The notes beneath the pieces were generated by a model. It saw nothing but the letters and a program-made list of their open reading frames with translations, was not told the DNA's origin and made no database searches. A stretch of 64,000 bases of DNA from JBGSQR01 sp964509295. GTDB taxonomy: Bacteria > Desulfobacterota > Desulfuromonadia > Geobacterales > Pseudopelobacteraceae. The position numbers and the translations under genes are program-made. The DNA is taken from contig CAZDWS010000001.1 of the NCBI GenBank assembly GCA_964509295.1, forward strand, positions 248,001 through 312,000, in the 5' to 3' direction. This document shows, piece after piece, positions 35,474-45,237 of this stretch. Each line of letters opens with the position of its first letter. Position 1 is the first letter of the stretch.

Positions 35474-37108
35474 ATGGATAAACGTACTTTATTGGCAATG
35501 GCACTTTCAGGAGCAGTATTATTCTTTTTTTCCGTTTTCCCAATGGGTGGAACGAATAAAACTGACGCTCCTGTTTCACAGAAGTCAACTCAATCAGTTC
35601 CTGCTGTTAAACCTTCTGATGTTTCACCTGCTACTGCAGTACCCACACCTATTCAGGAAAAGCCGGTTATTGCAAATATTGCAGAACGTGAAACAAAGGT
35701 TGTTACAGACCTTTTCACAGCTGTTTTCAGCTCACGCGGCGCAAGCCTGAAAAAACTTACACTTAACAATTATCGTGAAGATGCCTCTGCAAAGGCCGAG
35801 TTAGTTGTTCTTGGTGCAAATGCAGATCCTAATCTGTACAACTTCACTACCCAGGCCACTGGTTTTAATCTTCCAGCTAATACGATCTATAATGTTAGTT
35901 CTGACACTGTTAAGCTAACAGGTTCAGAGGAAAAGCAGCTTACTTTCAATTATATTTCCAACCAGGGTTTTACCGTTCGTAAGACTTATACGTTCAGTGG
36001 CAGCTCTTACGGCATTAAGTTGGACACACAGGTATTTAATAATTCAGCTGCTCCGATAGTTGGAACTATTCAGCATATAATGACCTACCCTGCAGAACCG
36101 AAAGTTGTTGACAGTAGATATGAAACTGCGGGTGCTTATCTTTACGCAAATAAGAGTATAGAGATAAACAAAAGTAAAGATGTTTCGACCGCATCGAAAA
36201 AGTATGAAAATAAGGTTCTTTGGGCAGGATTTGCGGACAAATTCTTTTTAACATCGATTATGTCCGATAACGGAAATATTGCTGTTGCCGAAGTTAAAAA
36301 AGGGGCCGCAGGTTTCTTTGAAACTTTGGTCTCTTCTTCTCAGTTTGTTGTAAATTCCGGTCAATCAACCACATTAACCAATCGTATTTTTGTCGGCCCT
36401 AAAGACCTTTATATTCTCAAGGCTCAAGGTAATTCGCTAGAGGCCTCTCTGGACCTGGGCTGGTTTTCAGCTATTGCAACTCCACTTTTATATACACTTA
36501 AATATTTATATGACTATTTAGGGAATTATGGCTTAGCCATCATTGTTATAACGGTTGTTCTTAAGGCCCTTTTCTTCCCATTGACTCATAAAAGCTATAA
36601 ATCAATGAAGGACATGCAGAAAATTCAGCCTATAATGGCTGAGCTTAAAGAAAAGTATAAAGATGATCGCGAAACAATGAACAAGAAGGTGATGGAACTT
36701 TATAAAGACAATAAGGTTAATCCCTTGGGTGGCTGTTTGCCCATGGTTGTTCAGATACCGGTCTTTTTTGCTCTTTATAAAGCTCTGATGTTTTCCATTG
36801 AATTGCGACATGCACCATTTTACCTCTGGATTACTGATTTATCCGGTCCTGACAACTTGATAGGTCATGCTCTGGGTTTACCGTTTGTCCTCGGCCCACT
36901 CCCGATCGTCATGGGAGCAACAATGTTTATCCAGCAAAAAATGACTCCGACTTCTATGGATCCGATGCAGGAGAAAATGATGCTGGCCTTGCCTCTGGTA
37001 TTTACGGTTATGTTTTTAACATTCCCTTCAGGCCTTGTATTGTACTGGTTGGTTAATAACGTACTGACTATTGCACAGCAGATGTATATTAATAAGCAGA
37101 CAACTTAA
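35474..37108 (+). CDS. yidC: Membrane protein insertase YidC
   Basis: YidC inserts and folds inner-membrane proteins alone or with SecYEG. The 544 residues have an N-terminal anchor (TLLAMALSGAVLFFFSVF), a large periplasmic beta domain (about 60-340) typical of Gram-negative YidC, and the conserved five-helix core starting WFSAIATPLLYTLKYLYDYLGN and ending LTFPSGLVLYWLVNNVLTIAQQ. ATG at 35474 follows ACTGGAG. Confidence 0.97.
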   Translation: MDKRTLLAMALSGAVLFFFSVFPMGGTNKTDAPVSQKSTQSVPAVKPSDVSPATAVPTPIQEKPVIANIAERETKVVTDLFTAVFSSRGASLKKLTLNNYREDASAKAELVVLGANADPNLYNFTTQATGFNLPANTIYNVSSDTVKLTGSEEKQLTFNYISNQGFTVRKTYTFSGSSYGIKLDTQVFNNSAAPIVGTIQHIMTYPAEPKVVDSRYETAGAYLYANKSIEINKSKDVSTASKKYENKVLWAGFADKFFLTSIMSDNGNIAVAEVKKGAAGFFETLVSSSQFVVNSGQSTTLTNRIFVGPKDLYILKAQGNSLEASLDLGWFSAIATPLLYTLKYLYDYLGNYGLAIIVITVVLKALFFPLTHKSYKSMKDMQKIQPIMAELKEKYKDDRETMNKKVMELYKDNKVNPLGGCLPMVVQIPVFFALYKALMFSIELRHAPFYLWITDLSGPDNLIGHALGLPFVLGPLPIVMGATMFIQQKMTPTSMDPMQEKMMLALPLVFTVMFLTFPSGLVLYWLVNNVLTIAQQMYINKQTT

Positions 37109-37134
37109 CGAGTATAGTTTTACGGAGATTCTCA

Positions 37135-38505
37135 ATGTATATCCGCGATACCATAGCGGCTGTCAGTACGCCTTCGGGAAATGGCGGCATAGGGATTGTC
37201 AGAATAAGCGGAGATCTGGCCCCTGTTATCGGTGAAACAATATTTAAACCAGTAAATAGCGGTGGCCTTATCAGCCACCGTTTTTATTTTGGTACTTTAG
37301 TTGATCCTGATTCCGGGGACATTGTGGATGAGGCTATGGTTGTTATCATGCGCGCACCCCGCTCTTATACCCGAGAGGATGTTCTGGAAATTCACTGCCA
37401 TGGCGGTATGCTTGTTGTCGATCGTGTTTTGTCACTGGCTTTAAGATCCGGGGCTCGCCTTGCTGACCCTGGTGAGTTTACCCGGCGTGCATTTCTGAAT
37501 GGTCGAATTGATCTTGTTCAGGCTGAATCGGTTATGGATATTATCAGTTCACAGACAGATGCAGCACTTGGTCTGGCTCAGCGTCAGCGGGAAGGGTTTT
37601 TGTCGCAGAGAATTACAGAGATTCGTACTCATCTGGTTCATGCACTTGCTTTGGTTGAAGCTTATATTGATTTTCCTGAGGATGACCTTGGGGAAACCGA
37701 TACGGCGGCAATTGATTCATCTGTCAGCAAAGCGTGTATTCAAATTAGTACACTTCTTGCCAGCTTCGATGACGGGCGTATTTTGCGCGAAGGTATTTCC
37801 ATTCTTATCATGGGCAAACCTAATGCCGGTAAATCCAGTCTGTTAAATCGTTTACTAAATGAAAACAGGGCTATTGTTACCCACTTACCTGGAACAACTC
37901 GGGATATAATAGAGGAGACCGTAAACCTTGGAGGACTGCCGGTGAGATTACTAGACACTGCAGGCATCAGGCATACGGATGACGAAATTGAAAATGAAGG
38001 GATTAAAAGGGCTTTGGATAAAATTCCTGAAGCTGACATGGTTCTTTTTGTTGTCGATACCACGCGTCCCTTTGACCAAGAAGATCAAATTATATTAAGC
38101 GCCTTGTCTGCCAGTAAGGTTCTCATAGTAAAGAATAAGTGTGATCTGAAATCTGTTATTTGTCTGCCGGCAGAACTTAAGAACTTTAAGTGTGTTGAAG
38201 TCTCCGCCTATTCCGGAGATGGTGTTGATAAACTTAAGCAAGTAGTGCGGACTTCTTTTCTTCACGAATCAGCTCTGGATAATAGAGATTTTATTGCCAT
38301 TTCCAGGGCGCGTCACAGAGATGCCCTTTTTTCGGCAAAAACGATTTTGGATCGGGTTTCAGTAAGCCTCGCTAACAGTGTCAGCCTGGAACTGTTGGCA
38401 GTCGAGTTAAGAGAAGCTCTTGTAAAGGTAGGCTCTGTGACCGGTGAATGTACTAATGATGAAGTTCTGGACTTAATCTTTTCCTCTTTTTGTATTGGTA
38501 AATAG
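37135..38505 (+). CDS. mnmE: tRNA modification GTPase MnmE
   Basis: MnmE with MnmG adds the carboxymethylaminomethyl group to the wobble uridine of several tRNAs. The N-terminal folate-binding domain begins DTIAAVSTPSGNGGIGIVRISG. The G domain holds GKPNAGKSSLLNRLL (P-loop) and NKCD, and the chain ends in the catalytic-cysteine motif FCIGK. 456 residues. ATG at 37135 has ACGGAG upstream. MnmG follows 71 bp downstream, consistent with joint function. Confidence 0.97.
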   Translation: MYIRDTIAAVSTPSGNGGIGIVRISGDLAPVIGETIFKPVNSGGLISHRFYFGTLVDPDSGDIVDEAMVVIMRAPRSYTREDVLEIHCHGGMLVVDRVLSLALRSGARLADPGEFTRRAFLNGRIDLVQAESVMDIISSQTDAALGLAQRQREGFLSQRITEIRTHLVHALALVEAYIDFPEDDLGETDTAAIDSSVSKACIQISTLLASFDDGRILREGISILIMGKPNAGKSSLLNRLLNENRAIVTHLPGTTRDIIEETVNLGGLPVRLLDTAGIRHTDDEIENEGIKRALDKIPEADMVLFVVDTTRPFDQEDQIILSALSASKVLIVKNKCDLKSVICLPAELKNFKCVEVSAYSGDGVDKLKQVVRTSFLHESALDNRDFIAISRARHRDALFSAKTILDRVSVSLANSVSLELLAVELREALVKVGSVTGECTNDEVLDLIFSSFCIGK

Positions 38506-38576
38506 AGATAATTTTTCACAATCCATTCAAGCATAGTTTTACATACTGCTTTTAATTTCATGAGGTTTTATCTGCC

Positions 38577-40472
38577 ATGATGACATATGAAAAACACTTC
38601 GACGTTATTGTAGTTGGAGCCGGCCATGCTGGTTGTGAGGCTGCGCTTGCTGCTGCCCGCATTGGTTGTAGTACTCTTATGCTTACTATTAATCTTGACG
38701 CAATTGCCTTGATGTCCTGTAATCCTTCCATTGGCGGCCTTGCTAAAGGTCATCTGGTTAAGGAGATTGATGCGCTGGGCGGCGAAATGGGTAAGAACAT
38801 TGACGCTACCGGTATTCAGTTCCGTATTTTAAATACACGCAAGGGACCTGCTGTAAGAGCATCACGTGCCCAGGCAGATAAGCAGCTTTATAGACTGCGC
38901 ATGAAGAGCGTTTTGGAAAAACAGGATAACCTGCATTTAATGCAAGCCGAAGTTACCTCTCTATATTTTGATCAGGATCAGCTCAAAGGCGTTGATACGC
39001 GTTCTGGCATGCGGTTTATTGGCAAGACAGTGATAGTTACAACCGGAACCTTTATGCGCGGCCTGATTCATATTGGACTTAACAATTATCCGGGTGGTCG
39101 TGCTGGAGATCTTCCTTCTCTGGGGCTGTCTGATCAATTGAGAAATATCGGTTTTGATGTTGGCAGACTAAAAACCGGAACCCCTGCCCGTCTTGATGGA
39201 CGAACCATTGATTTCAGTAAGCTGGAACCACAGTATGGCGACAGCCCACCGATCCCGTTTTCCTTTTCCACTGATCGCATAACAATGCCGCAGGTGCCAT
39301 GTCATATTGCCTATACTAATAGCAGATCCCATGACATCATCAGGTCAGGTCTGGACCGATCCCCTCTTTACGCAGGTGTGATTGAGGGGATCGGTCCCCG
39401 CTATTGTCCCTCTATAGAAGACAAGGTTGTCAGGTTTCCGGATAAAGAAAGGCATCAAACTTTCATCGAACCTGAAGGTCTCGATACCGTAGAAGTTTAC
39501 CCCAGTGGCATGTCCACTTCACTTCCCATTGATATACAGTTTGCCTTCTATCGGTCTATTGAGGGTCTTGAGCGTGTTGAGATTATGCGTCCCGCATATG
39601 CAATCGAATATGATTATGTAAACCCGATTCAGCTTCATACTTCTTTGGAAACTAAAAAAATCCGAAACCTTTATCATGCCGGCCAGATTAATGGAACTTC
39701 CGGTTATGAGGAGGCGGCCGCTCAAGGGATTATGGCTGGCATAAATGCCGCGTTGCGGGTTCGTGGACATGAACCGCTGATTCTGACGAGAGATGAAGCT
39801 TATATAGGTGTCATGATTGATGATCTGATTACTTTAGGCACAAAGGAACCTTACAGGATGTTTACATCCAGAGCTGAGTATCGGTTATTGCTTCGCGAGG
39901 ATAATGCAGATCTCAGGCTTCGTGAGAAGGGTTTTGCAGTAGGCCTGGTGACCCAATCTGATTTTGATCAGTTTTTATCCAAGCGTGAACAGATTTTGGT
40001 TGAACAGGAACGGATCAAAACTACCCGTCTTTCACTAAGCGAAAATCAACAATCTATTCTGGCTTCCCATGGAGTCATTGATGTGCAGAAGGGTATTACG
40101 TTGGAACAACTGCTTAAACGTCCAGAAATCACCTATTCTGAGTTGTCAGAGCTTGACGATGTTTCACGTGAAACATCTGCTGTAATCAGGGATCAGGTTG
40201 AGATACAGATAAAGTACAAAGGTTATATTGATAGGCAGCTAGAACAGATAGAACGAGCAGCCAAATTTGAAAACACAAAATTGCCAAAAGATTTTGACTA
40301 TACGGTTATAAATGGGTTGACTACAGAGGTGCGCGAAAAATTGATAAAGTTCCAACCTGATACTTTGGGACAAGCTTCTCGCATACCGGGTATGACGCCT
40401 GCTGCTATATCTGTTATATCCATAGCGCTAAGAGCTGGACAGCGTAAAGCTGATACAGGTTCAATGATATGA
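38577..40472 (+). CDS. mnmG: tRNA uridine-5-carboxymethylaminomethyl modification enzyme MnmG
   Basis: MnmG is the FAD partner of MnmE. FDVIVVGAGHAGCEAALAAAR is the FAD-binding fold, with the later signatures CNPSIGGLAKGHLVKEIDALGG, GTFMRGLIHIG and GQINGTSGYEEAAAQG. 631 residues. A second ATG follows directly at 38580, so either may start the chain. A perfect parS site lies in the coding sequence at 40160-40175 (DVSRET). The stop overlaps rsmG by 4 bp. Confidence 0.97.
   Translation: MMTYEKHFDVIVVGAGHAGCEAALAAARIGCSTLMLTINLDAIALMSCNPSIGGLAKGHLVKEIDALGGEMGKNIDATGIQFRILNTRKGPAVRASRAQADKQLYRLRMKSVLEKQDNLHLMQAEVTSLYFDQDQLKGVDTRSGMRFIGKTVIVTTGTFMRGLIHIGLNNYPGGRAGDLPSLGLSDQLRNIGFDVGRLKTGTPARLDGRTIDFSKLEPQYGDSPPIPFSFSTDRITMPQVPCHIAYTNSRSHDIIRSGLDRSPLYAGVIEGIGPRYCPSIEDKVVRFPDKERHQTFIEPEGLDTVEVYPSGMSTSLPIDIQFAFYRSIEGLERVEIMRPAYAIEYDYVNPIQLHTSLETKKIRNLYHAGQINGTSGYEEAAAQGIMAGINAALRVRGHEPLILTRDEAYIGVMIDDLITLGTKEPYRMFTSRAEYRLLLREDNADLRLREKGFAVGLVTQSDFDQFLSKREQILVEQERIKTTRLSLSENQQSILASHGVIDVQKGITLEQLLKRPEITYSELSELDDVSRETSAVIRDQVEIQIKYKGYIDRQLEQIERAAKFENTKLPKDFDYTVINGLTTEVREKLIKFQPDTLGQASRIPGMTPAAISVISIALRAGQRKADTGSMI
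40160..40175. promoter_or_regulatory. parS centromere site (in mnmG)
   Basis: A second perfect TGTTTCACGTGAAACA, 9.5 kb from the one in recF and on the other side of dnaA. This supports ParB-based segregation of the origin region. Confidence 0.93.
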
Positions 40473-41122
40473 TTGGGACAACCATTGAAAATGGTGCAAA
40501 GGAAATCGGACTGATTGTTAGTGGTGAGGTTATTAAGGGTTTAGAGCTGTATGCGCAGGAGTTGTTAAAGTGGAATCGCAAAATAAATTTAACTGCAATT
40601 ACAAACGAAAAAGAGATTGCGGTAAAGCACTTTATTGACGCTTTGGTTTTTGCTGAGCATATTTCCGAGTGTGACTATGTCCTTGATATTGGTTCAGGTG
40701 CCGGTGTTCCTGCAATACCGTTGAAAATCGCAAAGCCGACAGTAAAAGTTGTCTCAGTGGATGCCGTATCAAAAAAAATTCAGTTCCAAAAACATGTGGC
40801 CAGAATATTAGGGCTGGATGAATTTGATGCAATACATGCACGAGTGGAGAATATAAATAAAGAGTATGCAAAGCGATTCAGTGTAATAACCTCAAGAGCG
40901 TTTTCAAGTCTTGAATTGTTTGTAAAATTGGCAGCCCCGCTTATGGCAGATGGAGGTCGCTTGATTGCCATGAAGGGTCCATCTTCATCAGATGAAATTT
41001 CTGGTTCTAGTGAAGCATTAAAACAGTTGGGATTTGAGGTTACTTCAAAAATTGACTATGAATTGCCGTTTAACAGTGGCAAAAGAAGCCTGATTATTGT
41101 AACTCATTGTAAGTACGACTGA
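40469..41122 (+). CDS. rsmG: 16S rRNA m7G527 methyltransferase RsmG
   Basis: RsmG methylates G527 of 16S rRNA. The SAM-binding motif VLDIGSGAGVPAIPL and RKINLTAI near the N-terminus are family signatures. 217 residues. The ATG at 40469 overlaps the mnmG stop (ATGA-type). In many bacteria parA and parB follow here, but the next gene in this window is mqnC. The 252 bp after it hold no gene I can support. Confidence 0.95.
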   Translation: MIGTTIENGAKEIGLIVSGEVIKGLELYAQELLKWNRKINLTAITNEKEIAVKHFIDALVFAEHISECDYVLDIGSGAGVPAIPLKIAKPTVKVVSVDAVSKKIQFQKHVARILGLDEFDAIHARVENINKEYAKRFSVITSRAFSSLELFVKLAAPLMADGGRLIAMKGPSSSDEISGSSEALKQLGFEVTSKIDYELPFNSGKRSLIIVTHCKYD

Positions 41123-41374
41123 ATTGAACTTTGGCCCACTTGGTTTCAAATTTAAAGTATAAGAGGGTTTTTTGATTTGGTCCTTGTCCTGGTATTGGTT
41201 TGGTGGATCGGGTGCTTGTAGGCTAAATTTGGGCGTTTTTAGTGGGGGGATAGTTTTGGTGAATAAAAAAAGACAGATTGAAGTTGCAGACGCATCGAAT
41301 CTGAACTAAAGTGACAAATTGTCTGATGGTTATGTTTGGTTAGAACCTGAATATTTGAAAAGAAAGAGACACCA

Positions 41375-42436
41375 GTGGAATTGGATAAAATTGTAAATAC
41401 AGGCAGGGTTGAACGTGAAGAGGCATTACATTTACTTCTAAATGAGGACTTGCTAACCATTGGGACCAGGGCTGATAAAATACGTTGCTCTTTTCATAAG
41501 GACAATCTTGTAACTTTCGTAGTAGACCGGAATATTAATTACACAAATGTTTGCGATTCCAAATGTGATTTTTGTGCGTTCTATCGTGAAACAGGCGCAG
41601 AAGACGCTTATGTTCTTGCCGATCAAACTATATATAATAAAATAGCGGAACTGGTTGAGCTTGGCGGTACGCAGATATTGATGCAGGGTGGTCTGAATCC
41701 CGCCCTTGGAATTGAATATTTTGAAAACCTGTTTAGAGAAATCAAACTTAGATTCCCTTTGGTCCAGAATCACTCCCTTTCACCCGCAGAAGTCATTTCA
41801 ATCGCAAAAACCTCCAGCCTGACAATAGATGACGTTTTGACAAGGTTGAAAGCTGCAGGGCTCGATTCAATTCCTGGCGGTGGTGCAGAAATATTGGACG
41901 ATGAAGTTAGATTTTCCATCTCTCCCAAAAAAATAGGATGGAGGCAGTGGGGTGATGTGATGCTCAAGGCCGCTGCTCTTGGGATGCCTACAACAGCAAC
42001 GATGATGTTTGGAAGTCGCGAAAAGCCAGAGCATATCGTGGAACATCTCTTTAGAATCCGGGATATGAAAGATGCCGGAGCTTCATTTACCGCCTTTATT
42101 CCATGGACCTACCAACCTGGTAATACAAAACTAGGCGGAACAACAGCAACAGGCGTAGAATACCTGAAAGTACTGGCGCTTTCCCGTATCGTTCTGGATA
42201 ACATCCCCAATATTCAGGCCAGCTGGGTTACTCAGGGAGCAAAAATGGCCCAGGTGGCTTTATCGTTTGGTGCCAATGATCTGGGTGGGACAATGCTGGA
42301 AGAGAACGTTGTTGCTGCTGCGGGTTGCAGTTTCAGCATGTCGCAGGAAGAGATGGTTGCCTTGATAACCAGTGCCGGATTCAGGGCTGCACAGCGAAAT
42401 ACATACTATACTACACTCAGGGAGTTTTCGGTTTGA
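41375..42436 (+). CDS. mqnC: Cyclic dehypoxanthinyl futalosine synthase
   Basis: MqnC is the radical SAM enzyme that closes the ring of dehypoxanthine futalosine in the alternative (futalosine) route to menaquinone. The cluster motif CDSKCDFCAFYR fits CxxxCxxC plus the MqnC-type FCAFYR; VVDRNINYTNVC, HSLSPAEV and GGGAEIL also match. 353 residues. Starting ATG at 41375 follows AAAGAGA. The partner genes mqnA, D and E are not in the window. Menaquinone carries electrons in anaerobic metal reduction. Confidence 0.9.
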   Translation: MELDKIVNTGRVEREEALHLLLNEDLLTIGTRADKIRCSFHKDNLVTFVVDRNINYTNVCDSKCDFCAFYRETGAEDAYVLADQTIYNKIAELVELGGTQILMQGGLNPALGIEYFENLFREIKLRFPLVQNHSLSPAEVISIAKTSSLTIDDVLTRLKAAGLDSIPGGGAEILDDEVRFSISPKKIGWRQWGDVMLKAAALGMPTTATMMFGSREKPEHIVEHLFRIRDMKDAGASFTAFIPWTYQPGNTKLGGTTATGVEYLKVLALSRIVLDNIPNIQASWVTQGAKMAQVALSFGANDLGGTMLEENVVAAAGCSFSMSQEEMVALITSAGFRAAQRNTYYTTLREFSV

Positions 42437-43581
42437 TAGAGAGTCTAAAGCAGACCGAAGTCTGCAAGATAATTACAGAATTTAAAGAACTTGCAGAGGT
42501 CGCCGAGATCATTGGCAGAGAAACGGAAATCGCTGTTGATCTGGAAATGGATTCGCTACACAACTATTGCGAAAAAGTCTGTTTAATACAGATTTCAACA
42601 CGTACACAAAGCTGGCTGATTGATCCGCTGGCTCTCAAAGATCTGTCGCCTTTGGCTGCTCCTTTTTCCAATCCGGATATTATAATAGTCATGCATGGTG
42701 CTGATTATGATATTCGCTCCATGCATCGAGATTTTGGGATTGAGGTCAATAATCTCTTTGACACAATGATTGCATCACGCTTTATTGGTTTGACGGAATT
42801 TGGTCTGGCCGCCCTGTTAAAAAATCGATTTGGTATTGAGTTAAACAAGAAATTCCAAAAAGCGGATTGGAGTCGAAGACCGCTCAGCGACGAAATGTGT
42901 GCCTATGCTATGGCTGATACTTCAGATCTGTTGCCATTATATGATCAGCTAAAAGCAGAACTTGTGGAAAAAGGCCGACTGACCTGGCTTGAAGAAGAGT
43001 GCCGTCTGGTTTGTCAGGCGCGGGTTTCGGAAAAAGAGGGGCCTTTGTTTCTCTCTTTTAAAGGTGCCGGCAAGTTGAAAGGACGTAATCTGGCAATCCT
43101 GGAAGAGCTACTGCAGCTTCGTGATCAGCAGGCTAAAGAAATGGACAGACCTGCTTTTAAAGTCATTTCAGGAGAGACTCTGCTTGAAGCGGCTGAAAAA
43201 AGACCTCGTAGCCTCAGTGACCTGTCGTCAATCAAAGGTATGACCCCAGGACAGATTCAACGTCACGGTGAGTCAATCCTGATGGCAGTTTCATCAGCAA
43301 TGACGATGCCGGAAGAAATGCTTCCGCATATTCCACGTCAACACAGGGTTGAACCAGCAGAAGGGACAAAAGAGCGCATCAAGCAACTTAAGGAGTGGCG
43401 TCAGGAGAAGAGCCGTCTGCTAGGGCTGGAGCCTGGTGTCTTGGCCCCGAATTGGCTGCTGGAGGGTGTTGCAGAGGCAAACCCGACTGGGGTGGAAACC
43501 CTTTGTGAAATTCCAGGTATGCGGAACTGGCAGATAGAATTATACGGTAAAGAGTTGCTAGCTGAGCTTGCACTGGTTTAA
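42433..43581 (+). CDS. rnd: Ribonuclease D with HRDC domain
   Basis: RNase D trims 3' ends of structured RNAs. The DEDDy motifs are VDLEMDSL (D, E), HGADYDIRSM (D) and YAMADTSDLLPLY (Y, D). An HRDC nucleic-acid-binding domain follows near residues 220-290 (LRDQQAKEMDRPAFKVI). The likely start is TTG at 42433, which overlaps the mqnC stop and has AGGGAG upstream; it gives 382 residues. A start further upstream lies inside mqnC and would add unrelated sequence. Confidence 0.93.
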   Translation: MIESLKQTEVCKIITEFKELAEVAEIIGRETEIAVDLEMDSLHNYCEKVCLIQISTRTQSWLIDPLALKDLSPLAAPFSNPDIIIVMHGADYDIRSMHRDFGIEVNNLFDTMIASRFIGLTEFGLAALLKNRFGIELNKKFQKADWSRRPLSDEMCAYAMADTSDLLPLYDQLKAELVEKGRLTWLEEECRLVCQARVSEKEGPLFLSFKGAGKLKGRNLAILEELLQLRDQQAKEMDRPAFKVISGETLLEAAEKRPRSLSDLSSIKGMTPGQIQRHGESILMAVSSAMTMPEEMLPHIPRQHRVEPAEGTKERIKQLKEWRQEKSRLLGLEPGVLAPNWLLEGVAEANPTGVETLCEIPGMRNWQIELYGKELLAELALV

Positions 43582-43654
43582 AGATGGAGCAGATGATGAA
43601 TCAGCCACATCAAAACATAGTTAAAACGGCCGACAGCTTGCGTGATCCTTGCAA

Positions 43655-44182
43655 ATGACAGTAAAAGCAAGCGTTCAGAAAATGAACCAAAGTGGGTTCA
43701 CACTACTTGAAATAGTTGTAGTACTGGCCATTGTTGCAATGTTGCTGGTTGTAGTAGTACCCCGCCTGCCATCGTCCGATAGTGAAAACCTCAAAATCTC
43801 TGCCCGCACTCTTGCATCAACTCTGCGATACATTCAGGATCGATCCGCAACATCCAGAACAACCTATTTCATGATCCTTGAACCGGGTACGGATGTAATT
43901 AAAATACTGGAAGCCGCTGCAGATGGCACCGACAAAAATCCCGAGGATCCATTGTTAAGACAGTGGTCGATCAAGGAAGGGGTCATCATCTCTGATGTAA
44001 CCATACCCAGGCTCGGTAAAGTCAACGAAGGTCAACTTCGGCTGACAATAGGAATGGGTGGTATACGTGACTTCACTGTTTTCCATCTGCAAGCTAAAGA
44101 TAATAGCTACTGGACTGTAATGGCCTTTCCGTCCAGTGGCAAAGTCAAAATTTACGAAGGTTATCAGGAGACACCACTGTGA
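43655..44182 (+). CDS. gspH: GspH-like type II pseudopilin
   Basis: Minor pseudopilin with a short basic leader and the prepilin site G/FTLLEIVVVLAIVAMLLVVVVPRL (Glu5 kept), then a soluble beta domain. In type II secretion GspH-I-J-K form the tip of the pseudopilus. ATG at 43655 gives a leader of about 14 residues; ATG at 43682 is an alternative. It follows rnd by 73 bp and heads a seven-gene run. 175 residues. Confidence 0.85.
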   Translation: MTVKASVQKMNQSGFTLLEIVVVLAIVAMLLVVVVPRLPSSDSENLKISARTLASTLRYIQDRSATSRTTYFMILEPGTDVIKILEAAADGTDKNPEDPLLRQWSIKEGVIISDVTIPRLGKVNEGQLRLTIGMGGIRDFTVFHLQAKDNSYWTVMAFPSSGKVKIYEGYQETPL

Positions 44183-44279
44183 AATCTAACCGAAACCAAG
44201 TAGTAACTACACGGTTAGCAGAGCTTTTGTGGATCATAACTTCATCTGCCCACTCGATTGTGCTCGTTACTCTACCCGA

Positions 44280-44633
44280 ATGACACGCAATATGAGAAAA
44301 GGGTTTACACTGCTTGAGGTAATGGTGGCACTGGCCATTATGGCGACTGTTATTGTAACTCTGCTTGGTGCAGTCAACTATCATCTGGGAATTATTGCCG
44401 GAGAACGCAGCAGCACGGAATTAACCATTCTTGCCAGATCTCGGCTGACAGAATTGCTGCAGGGAACACTCCAGGAAAAGTCTCAAGGTACCTTTGCTCC
44501 AACGCGTCCAGAAATCAAGTGGAAATCTGAATTAACAGAAACACAGTTGACCGGTTTGAAAAAGCTGATTGTCCGTGTACAACGTACCGGGGAAAAAGAG
44601 GAGGTAACGCTTGTCCGTTATATCCTCAAATAA
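44280..44633 (+). CDS. gspI: GspI-like type II pseudopilin
   Basis: Short pseudopilin with leader MTRNMRKG then FTLLEVMVALAIMATVIVTLL, the prepilin peptidase site with Glu5. About 117 residues, the usual GspI size. The first convincing start is ATG at 44280, although a GTG at 44229 is in frame. It overlaps gspJ by 23 bp. GspI pairs with GspJ and GspK in the tip complex. Confidence 0.82.
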   Translation: MTRNMRKGFTLLEVMVALAIMATVIVTLLGAVNYHLGIIAGERSSTELTILARSRLTELLQGTLQEKSQGTFAPTRPEIKWKSELTETQLTGLKKLIVRVQRTGEKEEVTLVRYILK

Positions 44634-45237
44634 AGGTCTGACTTTGTTGGAAGTGCTTGTCGCTGTGGTCCTGATCAGCATCCTGTCAGGTGTCCTCTAC
44701 AGCAGCTATTTTGCGGTAGTCAGGGCCAGAGACAGGGCAGCCAGTGGCATGGAAGCCAGAAGAGAGCTTGGGACCACGCTTGATTTGTTACGCCGGGAAA
44801 TAGCGGCTGCAAAGTTCTATCGCGATGATAAGAGCAAGAGTTTGCGTTTTGTGGTGGAAGACCGCGATAATTTTGGAAAGCCGGCTTCAACACTAGAATT
44901 GACTACAACAACACCGGCTTTTGATTTCACTCGTAAGGAATCAGGTGTGTCTAATGTGCAGTATCGCATGGTTGAAAAAAATAAACAGTTCATGCTGACA
45001 AGACGCGAACAGGATATTTTTCAAACAATTGAAACGGCAGTTGCCTATCCTCAAATAGAGGTCTTGAACAGTTTTCTGGTGGAATGTTCCAGTGACGGCA
45101 GCAAATGGGTAAAAACCTGGGACACCGCTTTGAATGGTGCTTTACCGAAATTTGTACGCATCACCATACAGATAGTAGAAGAGGGAAAGCCTGTAGAGTT
45201 CTCTGTACTGGCGTCACCAAAGGTAAACAGTTTATGA
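44611..45237 (+). CDS. gspJ: GspJ-like type II pseudopilin
   Basis: 208 residues with leader MSVISSNKG and LTLLEVLVAVVLISILSGVL (prepilin site, Glu5). Start is TTG at 44611 with the strong GAGGAGG five bases upstream, overlapping gspI. The soluble part resembles GspJ beta domains. The stop overlaps the gspK start by 4 bp. Confidence 0.85.
   Translation: MSVISSNKGLTLLEVLVAVVLISILSGVLYSSYFAVVRARDRAASGMEARRELGTTLDLLRREIAAAKFYRDDKSKSLRFVVEDRDNFGKPASTLELTTTTPAFDFTRKESGVSNVQYRMVEKNKQFMLTRREQDIFQTIETAVAYPQIEVLNSFLVECSSDGSKWVKTWDTALNGALPKFVRITIQIVEEGKPVEFSVLASPKVNSL

Noticed and set aside
41123..41374. Possible tiny gene or parAB remnant after rsmG
   Set aside because: Only a 16-codon frame with no family likeness; no ParA or ParB motif is present.
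42325..42432. N-terminal extension of rnd into mqnC
   Set aside because: The extra residues are out-of-frame mqnC sequence; the TTG at 42433 has AGGGAG and overlaps the mqnC stop.
45105..45233. N-terminal extension of gspK into gspJ
   Set aside because: The conserved membrane start begins at MMGRKGFALV; the extension is shadow sequence.
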